NCBI GenBank assembly: GCA_947498155.1
Contig: CANMJD010000002.1
Location: 558,001 to 622,000, forward strand
Source of the DNA: an uncultured Pseudoruegeria sp.
Lineage (GTDB): Bacteria > Pseudomonadota > Alphaproteobacteria > Rhodobacterales > Rhodobacteraceae
Reading direction: 5' to 3'
Length of the DNA: 64,000 nt
A model generated the notes under the pieces. It did not search any database, had not been told where the DNA came from, and saw only the letters and a list, made by a program, of their open reading frames with translations. The position numbers and the translations under genes are program-made. Positions 31,415 through 39,941 of the stretch are shown here, piece after piece; within the stretch, counting starts at the first letter, position 1, and each line of letters opens with the position of its first letter.

Positions 31415-32899
31415 TTAAAGGAAGGCTGTTTCCTCGAAACTGCGCAATTTCCGCGAATGGATACGTTCCAGCGGCATTTCGCGCAACCGTTCCATGGCTC
31501 GGATTCCGATGTGCAGATGGCGTGAAACCTGTGTTTTATAGAAGTCTGACGCCATGCCGGGCAGTTTCAATTCCCCGTGCAAAGGCTTGTCAGACACACA
31601 CAGCAGCGTGCCATAGGGCACACGGAAGCGAAAGCCGTTTGCGGCGATGGTTGCGCTTTCCATATCCAGCCCGATGGCGCGGGACTGCGACAGCCGTTTC
31701 ACCGGACCGGAGTGATCGCGCAATTCCCAGTTCCGGTTGTCAATTGTGGCCACTGTGCCGGTTCGCATGATCCGTTTCAGCTCATAGCCCTTTAGCTTGG
31801 TGACGCTTTCAACCGCGTCTTCCAGGGCGATCTGGATCTCTGCCAGCGCCGGAATCGGGACCCAGACGGGCAGGTCGTCATCCAGAACGTTGTCTTCGCG
31901 CAGATAGGCGTGGGCCAGAACAAAGTCGCCCAGCCGTTGTGAATTGCGCAGGCCTGCACAATGCCCCACCATTAACCAGGCATGGGGACGCAGCACCGCG
32001 ATATGGTCGGTCGCGGTTTTGGCGTTGGATGGCCCAACCCCGATGTTGACCAGCGTCACCCCGCCGCCATCCGGGCGTTTTAGGTGATAGGTCGGCATTT
32101 GCGGCAGTTTGGCAGGTGTATTCAGCGGGGCATCGGGATCGGTAATCTCGACATTGCCGGTTGCGACAAAGCTGCTGTAGCCGCTGTCTTTATCCGCCAA
32201 CATAGCGCGGGCGTAGGCTTCGAATTCTTCGACGTAGAACTGGTAGTTGGTAAACAACACATGGTTCTGGAAATGCTCTGCATCGGTTGCGGTGTAATGG
32301 GACAGGCGGGCCAGCGAATAATCGACCCGTTGCGCGGTAAAGGGGGCCAGCGGATGCACGCCTTCGGAATCCACCTCCAGATTGCCGTTCACGATGTCAT
32401 CATTGGTGGTCTGCAAATCCGGCACGTCGAAATAGTCGCGCAAAGGAAAGGCCATCGCGCCTTCTTGTGGGATGGTGATATCATTGGCATTGGCGACGGC
32501 AAAATGCACCGGCATCGGGGTCGAGGACACATCGATGGTGACGGGCACTTTATGATTCTCGATCAGCAAGGCAATTTGCTGTTCAAGATAATTGGCAAAC
32601 AGATCGGGTCGCGTCACCGTGGTTGCATAGGTCCCAGGGGCGGCCACATGGCCATAGCTTAGGCGGCTGTCGATCTGGGCGTAGCTGGTCGTGGTGATCC
32701 TGATTTCCGGATAGAAGGCCCGAAACCGCGCCTTGGGTTCCTTGCCGGTCGCGGCATCCGCGAAACGTTCGGTCAGATACACCGTCGCGGCGCGATAGAG
32801 TTCGATTAGCCGCTCAACGGCTTTGGCCGGATCGGTAAAGCTTTCGGGGCTCGGCGTTGCAGGCGTGTGCAGCGGCAGGTTTATGGAGGTAGCGGCCAT
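31415..32899 (-). CDS. amn: AMP nucleosidase
   Basis: A 494-residue enzyme that cleaves AMP to adenine and ribose 5-phosphate. The N-terminal regulatory domain (YPEIRITTTSYAQIDSRLSYGHVAAPG region) is followed by the nucleoside-phosphorylase-like catalytic domain with VNIGVGPSNAKTATDHIAVLRPHAWLMVGHCAGLRNSQ (parts: NIGVGPSNAKT, GHCAGLR) and DMESATIAANGFRFRVPYG. Length is close to E. coli Amn (484). The ATG follows directly on the stop of ade, so both are cotranscribed. Confidence 0.93.
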   Translation of the reverse strand: MAATSINLPLHTPATPSPESFTDPAKAVERLIELYRAATVYLTERFADAATGKEPKARFRAFYPEIRITTTSYAQIDSRLSYGHVAAPGTYATTVTRPDLFANYLEQQIALLIENHKVPVTIDVSSTPMPVHFAVANANDITIPQEGAMAFPLRDYFDVPDLQTTNDDIVNGNLEVDSEGVHPLAPFTAQRVDYSLARLSHYTATDAEHFQNHVLFTNYQFYVEEFEAYARAMLADKDSGYSSFVATGNVEITDPDAPLNTPAKLPQMPTYHLKRPDGGGVTLVNIGVGPSNAKTATDHIAVLRPHAWLMVGHCAGLRNSQRLGDFVLAHAYLREDNVLDDDLPVWVPIPALAEIQIALEDAVESVTKLKGYELKRIMRTGTVATIDNRNWELRDHSGPVKRLSQSRAIGLDMESATIAANGFRFRVPYGTLLCVSDKPLHGELKLPGMASDFYKTQVSRHLHIGIRAMERLREMPLERIHSRKLRSFEETAFL

Positions 32900-34714
32900 T
32901 TATTGTTGTCCTTTTTGTTCAAACAGCGGCGTCAGTTCAAAGCTGCGTACATCCACCAGCCCTAGATCGGAAATCCGAAGTTCTGGGATCACGACCAGCG
33001 CCAGGAGCGAATGCTGCATATAGGCATTATTTAGCGTACATCCACAGTGCGCCATCGCCGCCACCATCGCATCGGCTTTGGCGGCAACCTCGGCGGCGGG
33101 GGAATCCGACATCAAACCCGCGACGGGCAGTTCAACCAGCGCCAGTTCCTTGCCGTCTTTGAAAACGGTGATGCCGCCGCCGACGTCTCCTAGCCGGTTC
33201 GCCGCCAGCGCCATATCGGCGCGGCTGGTGCCAACAACGATCATATGGTGGCTGTCATGGGCTACGGTCGAGGCAATCGCCATATTGCCTTGGTAGCCAA
33301 AGCCCGAGACAAAACCATTTGTCACCCCGCCGGTGCCGCGATGGCGTTCCACAAGTGCGATCTGGCAGACGTCTTGGGCTTCATCGCCATCGACGCGGCC
33401 ATCGGTGACCGAAAGCTCTGCGGTCAGCGCTTTGGTCGGGGCTTGGTTTTCAACCACGCCGATGACTTTGGCGGTGACGGTATTGGCGCCCTCGGGGGCG
33501 GTGATCTCAAAGTCGGTGTCTTGTAGAACTTTGCCCAGATGCACGGTGGCTTTGGCCTCTGCGGGCCAGTCCAGATGCGGACAGTCCACGGTGATCACCC
33601 CGTCTTTGGCAACGGTTTGCCCCCGAGCGATGACCTGTTCGATCGGCAGGCTACGTAGATCACTGGTCAGGATCACATCCGCCCGACGGCCCGGCGCGAT
33701 AGAGCCAAGTTCACGCTCCAGACCAAAATGGGTGGCGGTGTTGATCGTCGCCATTTGCAGTGCGATCACCGGATCACAGCCGCAGTCGATGGCATGACGC
33801 AATACGCGGTTCATATGGCCGTCGTTGACCAGCGTGCCGGAATGGCTGTCATCGGTGCAAAGGATGAAATTGCGCGGGTCCAGCCCTTTTTCGGTCACAG
33901 CCGTGATTTGGGTTTCAACATCATACCACGCGGACCCTAGCCGCATCATATGGCGCATGCCTTGACGGACGCGGGCAATGGCATCGGCTTCGCAGGTGCC
34001 TTCATGATCATCCGCAGGCCCGCCAGCGGCATAGGCATGAAAGGCAGGGCCCAGATCAGGGCTGGCGTAATGGCCGCCTACGGTTTTACCGGCATTCTGG
34101 GTGGCGGCGATTTCGGCCAGCATTTGTGGATCGCCATTGATCACACCCGGAAAATTCATCATCTCGCCCAGACCGATGATCCCCGGCCAGGTCATGGCTT
34201 CGGCGACATCTGCGGCGGAAATCTCATAGCCGGTGGTTTCGAGCCCCGGGGCAGAGGGGGCGCAAGACGGCATTTGGGTGAAGATATTGACCGGTTGCAT
34301 CAGCGCTTCGTCATGCATCAGTTTGACCCCGCGCAGGCCCAGCACATTGGCGATTTCATGGGGGTCGGTGAACAGGGACGTGGTGCCATGGGGGATCACC
34401 GCGCGGGCGAATTCTGCCGGTGTCAGCATGCCGCTTTCGATATGCATATGCCCGTCACAGAGGCCGGGGATCATATAGCGACCATTGGCTTCTATGATCT
34501 TGGTATTTGGGCCGATGCAATGGCTTGCGTCCGGTCCGCAATAGGCAAACCGCCCTTCGGCAATGGCGATATCGTGGTTTTCTAGAACCTCACGCGTGTG
34601 CACATTAACCCATGTGCCGCGCCGGATCACCAGATCCGCAGGTTCCCGTCCGGCGGCGACGGCCACCAATTTGGCCGCAGACTCGGCCCAGCTTTTGTAA
34701 ATCATCTTTTCCAT
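32900..34714 (-). CDS. ade: Adenine deaminase
   Basis: A 604-residue amidohydrolase converting adenine to hypoxanthine and ammonia. The metal-site motifs are GLCDGHMHIESGMLTP, HGTTSLFTDPHEIANV, GHYASP and the CTDDSHSG segment; the C-terminal Ade domain has GFGYQGNMAIASTVAHDSHHMIVVG (part: ASTVAHDSHHMIVVG). With amn downstream the operon takes AMP to hypoxanthine plus ribose 5-phosphate. Start 34714; a second ATG lies three codons later. Confidence 0.93.
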   Translation of the reverse strand: MEKMIYKSWAESAAKLVAVAAGREPADLVIRRGTWVNVHTREVLENHDIAIAEGRFAYCGPDASHCIGPNTKIIEANGRYMIPGLCDGHMHIESGMLTPAEFARAVIPHGTTSLFTDPHEIANVLGLRGVKLMHDEALMQPVNIFTQMPSCAPSAPGLETTGYEISAADVAEAMTWPGIIGLGEMMNFPGVINGDPQMLAEIAATQNAGKTVGGHYASPDLGPAFHAYAAGGPADDHEGTCEADAIARVRQGMRHMMRLGSAWYDVETQITAVTEKGLDPRNFILCTDDSHSGTLVNDGHMNRVLRHAIDCGCDPVIALQMATINTATHFGLERELGSIAPGRRADVILTSDLRSLPIEQVIARGQTVAKDGVITVDCPHLDWPAEAKATVHLGKVLQDTDFEITAPEGANTVTAKVIGVVENQAPTKALTAELSVTDGRVDGDEAQDVCQIALVERHRGTGGVTNGFVSGFGYQGNMAIASTVAHDSHHMIVVGTSRADMALAANRLGDVGGGITVFKDGKELALVELPVAGLMSDSPAAEVAAKADAMVAAMAHCGCTLNNAYMQHSLLALVVIPELRISDLGLVDVRSFELTPLFEQKGQQ

Positions 34715-34844
34715 AGACCAATTGTCAGGATCATTCGCGAAGGTGCAAGAGGAGATTTATTGCCGCGATATGAACGTGATGTCGTGACGCTTTTATGATC
34801 GGATCAAAAATGGATCACAGGTCCCATTATAAGACTGATTTCTC

Positions 34845-34878
34845 GCCTCCGGCGGGGATATTTTTATCAAAATGAAGC
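34845..34878 (+). repeat. Dispersed GGGGATATTTTT repeat overlapping gst stop
   Basis: GCCTCCGGCGGGGATATTTT followed by TATCAAAATGAAGC. The copy runs into the last codons and stop of the minus-strand glutathione transferase gene, whose stop is at 34867-34869. Confidence 0.6.
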
Positions 34879-35505
34879 AAAGCGCGTGACCGGATCGCCG
34901 CTTATCCATTTGGGGTATTTCTGCATGATATCGGCGAAACGTGCCGAGCCGAGAAAGCCGTCCAGCCAGCGGATCAGGTGGGGCCAGTCCTGAGCATCAA
35001 ACCAGTCTTTGTCGACAAAGGCGAACTGGCGCACAAAGGTGACGATGGCCATATCGGCAAGGCCAAGGCTGTCGCCATGCAGATAGGGCGTTTCTGCAAG
35101 CTGGTTGTTGAGCATTTGTAGAAACACACTGGCCGTCTCGCGTTCAGCGCTGGCGTCGGCACCGGGAAAGCGGCTGCCGTATTTATAGCGATCCAGCGCG
35201 GTTTTAAACGGGCCATCCGATTGTGCAATCAGTGCCAGAGCGGCGTTTTTATGGGTAAGCCATCCGTCCGGATCATTTTGGGTCAGCGCCCAAAGCATAA
35301 TGTCGAGGCTTTCCTCGATGACGTCAACCTCGGTGACGAGAACCGGCACGGTGCCTTTGGGGGAGGTTTCCAGAAATTCGGGGGCTTTGTCGCGTAGCAC
35401 AATCTCGCGCAATTCACAGGGTATGCCCGCGTAATGCAGCGCCAGACGCGCGCGCATCGCATAGGGGCAGCGGCGAAAGCTGTAGAGGACAGGCAGATCG
35501 CTCAT
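34867..35505 (-). CDS. Glutathione S-transferase family protein
   Basis: A 212-residue protein with an N-terminal thioredoxin fold (LYSFRRCPYAMRARLAL, a CPYA active-site motif with cysteine; SPKGTVPVL; EESLDIMLWAL) and a helical C-terminal half (YLHGDSLGLADMAIV). The CPYA motif is like that of glutaredoxin-2/omega-type enzymes. Its ATG overlaps the mtaB stop by four bases (ATGA), so it ends the dapF-mtaB-gst operon. Confidence 0.86.
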   Translation of the reverse strand: MSDLPVLYSFRRCPYAMRARLALHYAGIPCELREIVLRDKAPEFLETSPKGTVPVLVTEVDVIEESLDIMLWALTQNDPDGWLTHKNAALALIAQSDGPFKTALDRYKYGSRFPGADASAERETASVFLQMLNNQLAETPYLHGDSLGLADMAIVTFVRQFAFVDKDWFDAQDWPHLIRWLDGFLGSARFADIMQKYPKWISGDPVTRFASF

Positions 35506-36767
35506 GCGGCACGCAATTGTTGGCCCGTTAGGCCGATGATTTTCGCGGTGACGATCTGGCCCTCGGCTTGATCGCTGTCAAAGACCACTTCGGTAAACTG
35601 CGGCGTGCGGCCCATGCGAGCGTTTTCCATCAGGACCGCATGGCTCTGGCCGATCTGTGCCCGCAAATGTGCCGCGACCTGCGCATCACCCGCGGCGCGC
35701 AGTCGGGCGGCGCGGGATTTGATGGCCTTGCCGTTGACCGCCGGCATGCGCGCGGCGGGTGTGCCTTCGCGGGCGGAGTAGGGAAAGACGTGTAGCCAGG
35801 TCAGATCGCAATCAGCCACAAGTTTCAGCGAGTTTTCAAACATCGCCTCGGTCTCTGTCGGGAAGCCTGCAATGATATCTGCCCCATAGGTCATGTCGGG
35901 GCGCAGCTTGCGCGCCTCTTCGCAGAAACGGATAGCGTCATCGCGCAGATGGCGGCGCTTCATCCGTTTCAGGATCATGTCATCACCGGCCTGCAACGAC
36001 AGGTGCAAATGCGGCATCAGGCGGGGTTCGGTGGCGATGGCCTGCATCAGGTTTTCATCGACCTCGATTGAATCAATCGAGCTGATGCGCAGGCGGGGCA
36101 GGTCCGGCACCAGTTTCAGAATGCGCATCACCAGATCACCGAGTTTTGGTGCGGCGGGCAGATCCGCCCCCCAGCTGGTCAGGTCCACACCGGTCAGCAC
36201 GACCTCATTGTAGCCTTTGTCGACCAGCCGTTTGATCTGATCGACCACAACACCGGCGGGTACAGAGCGGGAATTGCCGCGACCATAGGGAATGATGCAA
36301 AAGGTACAGCGGTGATCGCAGCCATTTTGCACCTGCACATAGGCGCGCGAGCGGGTGCCAAAACCGTCAATCAGATGACCGGCGGTTTCGGTCACCGACA
36401 TGATGTCATCGACCTGCACTTTTTCGGTGCTGCCGATGAAATCCGGCCCGCGCAGGTTCTGCCATGTGTCGGCCTGCATCTTTTCCGTATTACCGACAAC
36501 GAGATCGACCTCGTCCATTTTGGCAAAGGTTTCGGGTTCGGTCTGCGCGGCACATCCGGTGACAATCAGTTTGGCGTCGGGGTTGTCGCGGCGCAGTTTG
36601 CGGATTTCCTGACGGGCCTTGCGCACGGCCTCTGCGGTCACTGCACAGGTGTTCACCACTACAGCGTTTTCGACACCGGCCTGCGCGGACAGCTCTTTCA
36701 TTGCTTCGGTCTCATAGGCGTTCAGGCGACAGCCCAGGGTCGCAAAAATCGGCGCTTTGGCAGACAT
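35502..36767 (-). CDS. mtaB: tRNA t6A37 methylthiotransferase MtaB
   Basis: A 421-residue radical SAM enzyme that adds a methylthio group to N6-threonylcarbamoyladenosine at position 37 of tRNAs reading ANN codons. The N-terminal MTTase domain has C13, C41 and C72 for the auxiliary cluster, and the radical SAM triad is C150, C154 and C157 in NGCDHRCTFCIIPYGRG; a TRAM-like C-terminal domain follows. It starts directly after the dapF stop. The known substrate set includes tRNA-Lys, whose gene lies just upstream of dapF. Confidence 0.92.
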   Translation of the reverse strand: MSAKAPIFATLGCRLNAYETEAMKELSAQAGVENAVVVNTCAVTAEAVRKARQEIRKLRRDNPDAKLIVTGCAAQTEPETFAKMDEVDLVVGNTEKMQADTWQNLRGPDFIGSTEKVQVDDIMSVTETAGHLIDGFGTRSRAYVQVQNGCDHRCTFCIIPYGRGNSRSVPAGVVVDQIKRLVDKGYNEVVLTGVDLTSWGADLPAAPKLGDLVMRILKLVPDLPRLRISSIDSIEVDENLMQAIATEPRLMPHLHLSLQAGDDMILKRMKRRHLRDDAIRFCEEARKLRPDMTYGADIIAGFPTETEAMFENSLKLVADCDLTWLHVFPYSAREGTPAARMPAVNGKAIKSRAARLRAAGDAQVAAHLRAQIGQSHAVLMENARMGRTPQFTEVVFDSDQAEGQIVTAKIIGLTGQQLRAA

Positions 36768-37613
36768 TCAGAGGGTCTCCAGAAAAGCCTGTGACAGGGC
36801 GGCATCAAAGACATGGGCCGTGGGGCCGGTCATCCAGACACCGTCGTCCCGCCAGTCCAGAGTCAGCCAGCCGCCGTCGACCTCCATGCGGACCAAGCGA
36901 TCGGTCAATCCACGCTGGTGGGCGGCGACCGCGGTGGCACAAGCACCCGACCCGCAGGCCAGTGTAATGCCGGTGCCCCGTTCCCAAACCCGCATGCGAA
37001 TGTCATTGCGGCTGCGTATTTGGGCGAATTCCACATTGGTGCGCTGCGGAAACAGCGGGTTATTTTCATAAGACGGCCCGCGCGACGCCACATCTTCGGA
37101 CTCTGCATCCGCAACAAAGAGCACACAGTGTGGGTTGCCCATGCCAACAGCGACAGGGTCACCGTTAAGGGGCAGATGCAGCGTGTCGATGTCCTGCGAT
37201 AGGGGTACGTCTTTCCAGTTCAACTGGGGTTGGCCCATGTTGACAGAAACCAGCCCGTTTTCGGCAGCTTTGACCTGCAAAACCCCGCGCTCGGTATTCA
37301 TTGTCAAATGATCCTGGCCAAGCTGGTCCATCATATACTGGCCTACGCAGCGGCTGGCATTGCCACAGGCACCCGCGCGGCTGCCATCGCTGTTCCAGAA
37401 GTCCAGATCTATATCGGCGACGATGCTGTCGCGAATCTCTGCCAGTTGATCAAACCCAACACCGCGATTGCGATCGCCAAGGGCTTTGGCCAATGCTTGC
37501 GTCACAACAGCATTCCGTCCCCGTGAGTCGATGACCACGAAGTCGTTTCCCAATCCATGCATTTTCATGAAGTTTAGGGAGTCGGAGGCGGAACTGTCTT
37601 TCATGGGGTGCAT
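36768..37613 (-). CDS. dapF: Diaminopimelate epimerase
   Basis: A PLP-independent racemase making meso-diaminopimelate for peptidoglycan and lysine. The two catalytic cysteines are in [10 protein letters not shown] (C83) and [10 protein letters not shown] (C220); the N-terminal [15 protein letters not shown] signature is clear. Three in-frame ATGs exist (37613, 37604, 37568). The first has AAAGG at five bases and is used, giving 281 residues; the short leader before FMKMHG is common in relatives. First gene of dapF-mtaB-gst. Confidence 0.93.
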   Translation of the reverse strand: MHPMKDSSASDSLNFMKMHGLGNDFVVIDSRGRNAVVTQALAKALGDRNRGVGFDQLAEIRDSIVADIDLDFWNSDGSRAGACGNASRCVGQYMMDQLGQDHLTMNTERGVLQVKAAENGLVSVNMGQPQLNWKDVPLSQDIDTLHLPLNGDPVAVGMGNPHCVLFVADAESEDVASRGPSYENNPLFPQRTNVEFAQIRSRNDIRMRVWERGTGITLACGSGACATAVAAHQRGLTDRLVRMEVDGGWLTLDWRDDGVWMTGPTAHVFDAALSQAFLETL

Positions 37614-37709
37614 ATAGGCCTTTGGAAAATTATTTACCAGAGTTAGAAAATAATGTCCCGAATCTGCTTGACCCCACCCACAGAGAACCTTAGAGAACCG
37701 CCACAGAGT

Positions 37710-37785
37710 GGGCCGTTAGCTCAGTTGGTAGAGCAACTGACTTTTAATCAGTGGGTCGCAGGTTCGAATCCTGCACGGCTCACCA
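37710..37785 (+). tRNA. tRNA-Lys (anticodon TTT)
   Basis: A 76-base tRNA with the CCA encoded. The acceptor stem pairs GGGCCGT with ACGGCTC, the anticodon loop CTTTTAA (37741-37747) gives TTT, and the T arm is GCAGG TTCGAAT CCTGC. Its 3' part, from the anticodon loop to CCA, is repeated at 45940, marking it as the integration site of the downstream island. Confidence 0.97.
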
Positions 37786-37799
37786 CTTTGACCTTAAAT
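37741..37799 (+). repeat. attL: direct repeat at island left end
   Basis: The 59 bases from the anticodon loop of tRNA-Lys to CCTTAAAT, 14 bases past CCA, are identical to 45940-45998. Beyond this core the two copies remain alike for at least 58 more bases with scattered differences. This restores an intact tRNA at the left end, as expected for tyrosine-integrase insertion. Confidence 0.92.
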
Positions 37800-38213
37800 A
37801 TTAATCACATACGCTTTGCGTGCTGCGAGTGTGTGCTTGAAAAAGTGCCGGTGGAAGCTGCGTGGAAGCAGTTGTAATTCGGCGTTTTTGGTGTGTTTTT
37901 TGCAACAGTGATTCTTCGCCGCTTTCTGCGAGCCGAGCCTTGTCCTATCGAAGAACCTCAAGCTCTTCTAAAGTTTTGTCACCGAGTTTTGGTTGTGACC
38001 CCAATTTTGGATAAAAGCGAAAAAATTTAGAAGTCGTATGGGCGGGAATTAGACAATCGCTGCGCTCACCACCAAGGCCTGCCATGCGGGACTTTGATGC
38101 TGTTAGCCAGTGGCGAAACAATGGCTGCTCTGGTGGGGAAGCCAGAACTTTAAAACTCGTGCATGCTCGAAACGAAGTGCGAATTGGTTGGCTATGCTGG
38201 GTTTTGCAAAAGA
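37786..38213. other. Gene-poor left end of the island
   Basis: This 428-base stretch holds the att flank, two GTGGAA motifs (37851, 37862) that may be integrase arm sites, and a minus-strand open frame of 90 codons (37945-38217) that overlaps the regulator's stop. That frame (beginning MIFCKTQHSQP) has no ribosome binding site or recognisable domain, and I regard it as doubtful. No other gene seen. Confidence 0.4.
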
Positions 38214-39533
38214 TCACTTAGAAGGTGACCAACCCGCTTTAAGCATGGCCTCGATTACGTCTTCGGCATATTTGGGATCTCCGAACAACCTTTTCAAAAC
38301 CAGGTCCATGCGTGCATTTGGCCAGGTGTCGACATATTGTTCGGCAAATTTTTGAGCACGCGTATTGCGCCCCAGTTTCGCATTGGCTGCCGTAAGGTAT
38401 GCCAAGGTTGGAGGTCCGACTGGGGCTCCCAATGCAATTGCCGTTTCAAACGCCTCTATTGCGCCCGTATAGTCACCAAGGTGGTACCGTGCAGAGCCCG
38501 CCGCATTTCGGAACACATAGCCGGGATCACCGTCTATCGACATCTCCATTCTTTTACTCTCTATAAGAACACGTTCGAAATCGCCCGTGTAGAGTGAAAT
38601 CAATGCGTCAAACTCCACGATATGCGGGTCGTTAGGCTTTAATTCCAACGCGCGTTTTGACTGGCGTCTCGCCTGTTCGAAGTCACCATTCGCAAAGTTG
38701 ACCCAAGCGACTGCTGATTGGCTCCAAGCTTCTTTAGGGGCCAATTGCAAAGCCAGAGCAGCGCTGGCATTCGCACTTTCCAGCGCTTTCGCTGCAGACT
38801 CTCTACTTGGAGAAAGTAACGCTACAGCGGCCTGCACCTGAGCTATCCCCGCATGGCCACCAAAATAAGTTTCATCAGCTTTGATCGCTTCTTCAAATGT
38901 TACAGCTGCGGCCTCAAGCTGGCCGGGGCCTAATGCGGGAAAAATAAGATCGCGCCCAACTCCCGCAAGATTAATTGAACGCAATCGGTTCGGCGAAGCG
39001 TCAAATATTGCTGTACGCTCTGTGGCAATTTGTGCAGCGTTCCCGCTTTCAGCATCTTCCAGATATAGAAACCCCAAAACTGTAACAATAATGAAGGCAA
39101 TTATTGAGCCTATGATCCACAACCCAAACGTCAGATGTGTTGTCTTTCCAACTTCAAGATATTTATTGTTGGTTACCGGACTCGACTGTTCAAAAGTAGG
39201 CGTATATCGGCCTTTGGGAAGTGAAATCCGGACTGCGTCGTCCTGCCCGATCGCTCCATAGTATTCTTCAAGCTTGCGTCGCAGGCGACCGGCGTCAACA
39301 CGCACCACACTTTCACGCTCAACAAGTTCGTCGACAGTGTACCCATAAACATCCATCCCGATCGTCTTCGCCTTAATTTCCGCGCCCCGTCCGGCCAGCG
39401 ATTCAGCTATCAGATAGGCAAGCAACCCACGGAGCCTATCAGAGCGGGCGAGACCATCCCAAGCGCAAAGCCGGGCCATAGCTGCATCGATGTCTTCTTG
39501 AGATAGGTGATGGATTTCAGATTTAGGGTTCAA
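38214..39533 (-). CDS. Winged-helix transcriptional regulator with membrane anchor and TPR domain
   Basis: A 439-residue protein. Residues 30-115 look like the N-terminal winged-helix module found before cyclase or TPR domains in alphaproteobacteria: VVRVDAGRLRRKLEEYY and LPKGRYTPTFE are its diagnostic parts. One strongly hydrophobic helix follows at about 134-158, then a C-terminal half of tetratricopeptide-like helices (for example GHAGIAQVQAAVALL and YHLGDYTGAIEAFETAIALG). The layout is that of a CadC-like membrane-bound regulator that senses outside or binds partners. It is divergent from the small protein and sulfatase genes and may control them. Family placement is by motif, and the target is inference. 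Confidence 0.75.
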   Translation of the reverse strand: MNPKSEIHHLSQEDIDAAMARLCAWDGLARSDRLRGLLAYLIAESLAGRGAEIKAKTIGMDVYGYTVDELVERESVVRVDAGRLRRKLEEYYGAIGQDDAVRISLPKGRYTPTFEQSSPVTNNKYLEVGKTTHLTFGLWIIGSIIAFIIVTVLGFLYLEDAESGNAAQIATERTAIFDASPNRLRSINLAGVGRDLIFPALGPGQLEAAAVTFEEAIKADETYFGGHAGIAQVQAAVALLSPSRESAAKALESANASAALALQLAPKEAWSQSAVAWVNFANGDFEQARRQSKRALELKPNDPHIVEFDALISLYTGDFERVLIESKRMEMSIDGDPGYVFRNAAGSARYHLGDYTGAIEAFETAIALGAPVGPPTLAYLTAANAKLGRNTRAQKFAEQYVDTWPNARMDLVLKRLFGDPKYAEDVIEAMLKAGWSPSK

Positions 39534-39641
39534 AGCAAGATCCAGTTAAGAATTTGAATCGACTTATAACTTTTGTCGAGCGCTACCGTAGCATACGCCA
39601 TGAAGCGGTTCAATTGATGGCGTTTGCGTTCAAGTGAAATG

Positions 39642-39941
39642 ATGTCGAACGAAAGAAATACCACAACCATGGCCACCGTTAGAGAAGACGCATTCATAGT
39701 CGCTGCGTTCCCCAACAGGCTCGCGGAGATTGAAACGCTGAGGCGTGCGGACAATGCATTCGACGAAATATGCATGGACTTCATTGAGATAGCGCAGGTT
39801 GCAGCAGTGATCGAGCCGTCGAAAAGATCGGATGATATTCTCGAAAGCCTTTCGGACCTGAAGAAAGAAATCAAATCGGCGCTTAGCACCAGCCAAAACA
39901 TTAATACGATCAGTAAGGACAAAACGAATGAAATCAAATAA
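39642..39941 (+). CDS. Small hypothetical protein upstream of sulfatase
   Basis: A 99-residue polar, mostly helical protein (LAEIETLRRADNAFDEICMDFIEIAQ, shown in part). It has no signal peptide or membrane helix. Its end overlaps the sulfatase start by 14 bases, which implies cotranslation. The start is uncertain: ATGs at 39639, 39642 and 39669 are all possible and none has a strong ribosome binding site. The codon pattern and overlap support a real gene; function unknown. Confidence 0.55.
   Translation: MSNERNTTTMATVREDAFIVAAFPNRLAEIETLRRADNAFDEICMDFIEIAQVAAVIEPSKRSDDILESLSDLKKEIKSALSTSQNINTISKDKTNEIK

Noticed and set aside
37653-37877. Open frame across tRNA-Lys and attL
   Set aside because: It reads through a structured tRNA gene and has no coding signs.
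37945-38217. 90-codon minus-strand frame at the island left end as a gene
   Set aside because: No ribosome binding site or domain; it starts inside the regulator's last codons. Kept only as part of the gene-poor stretch.
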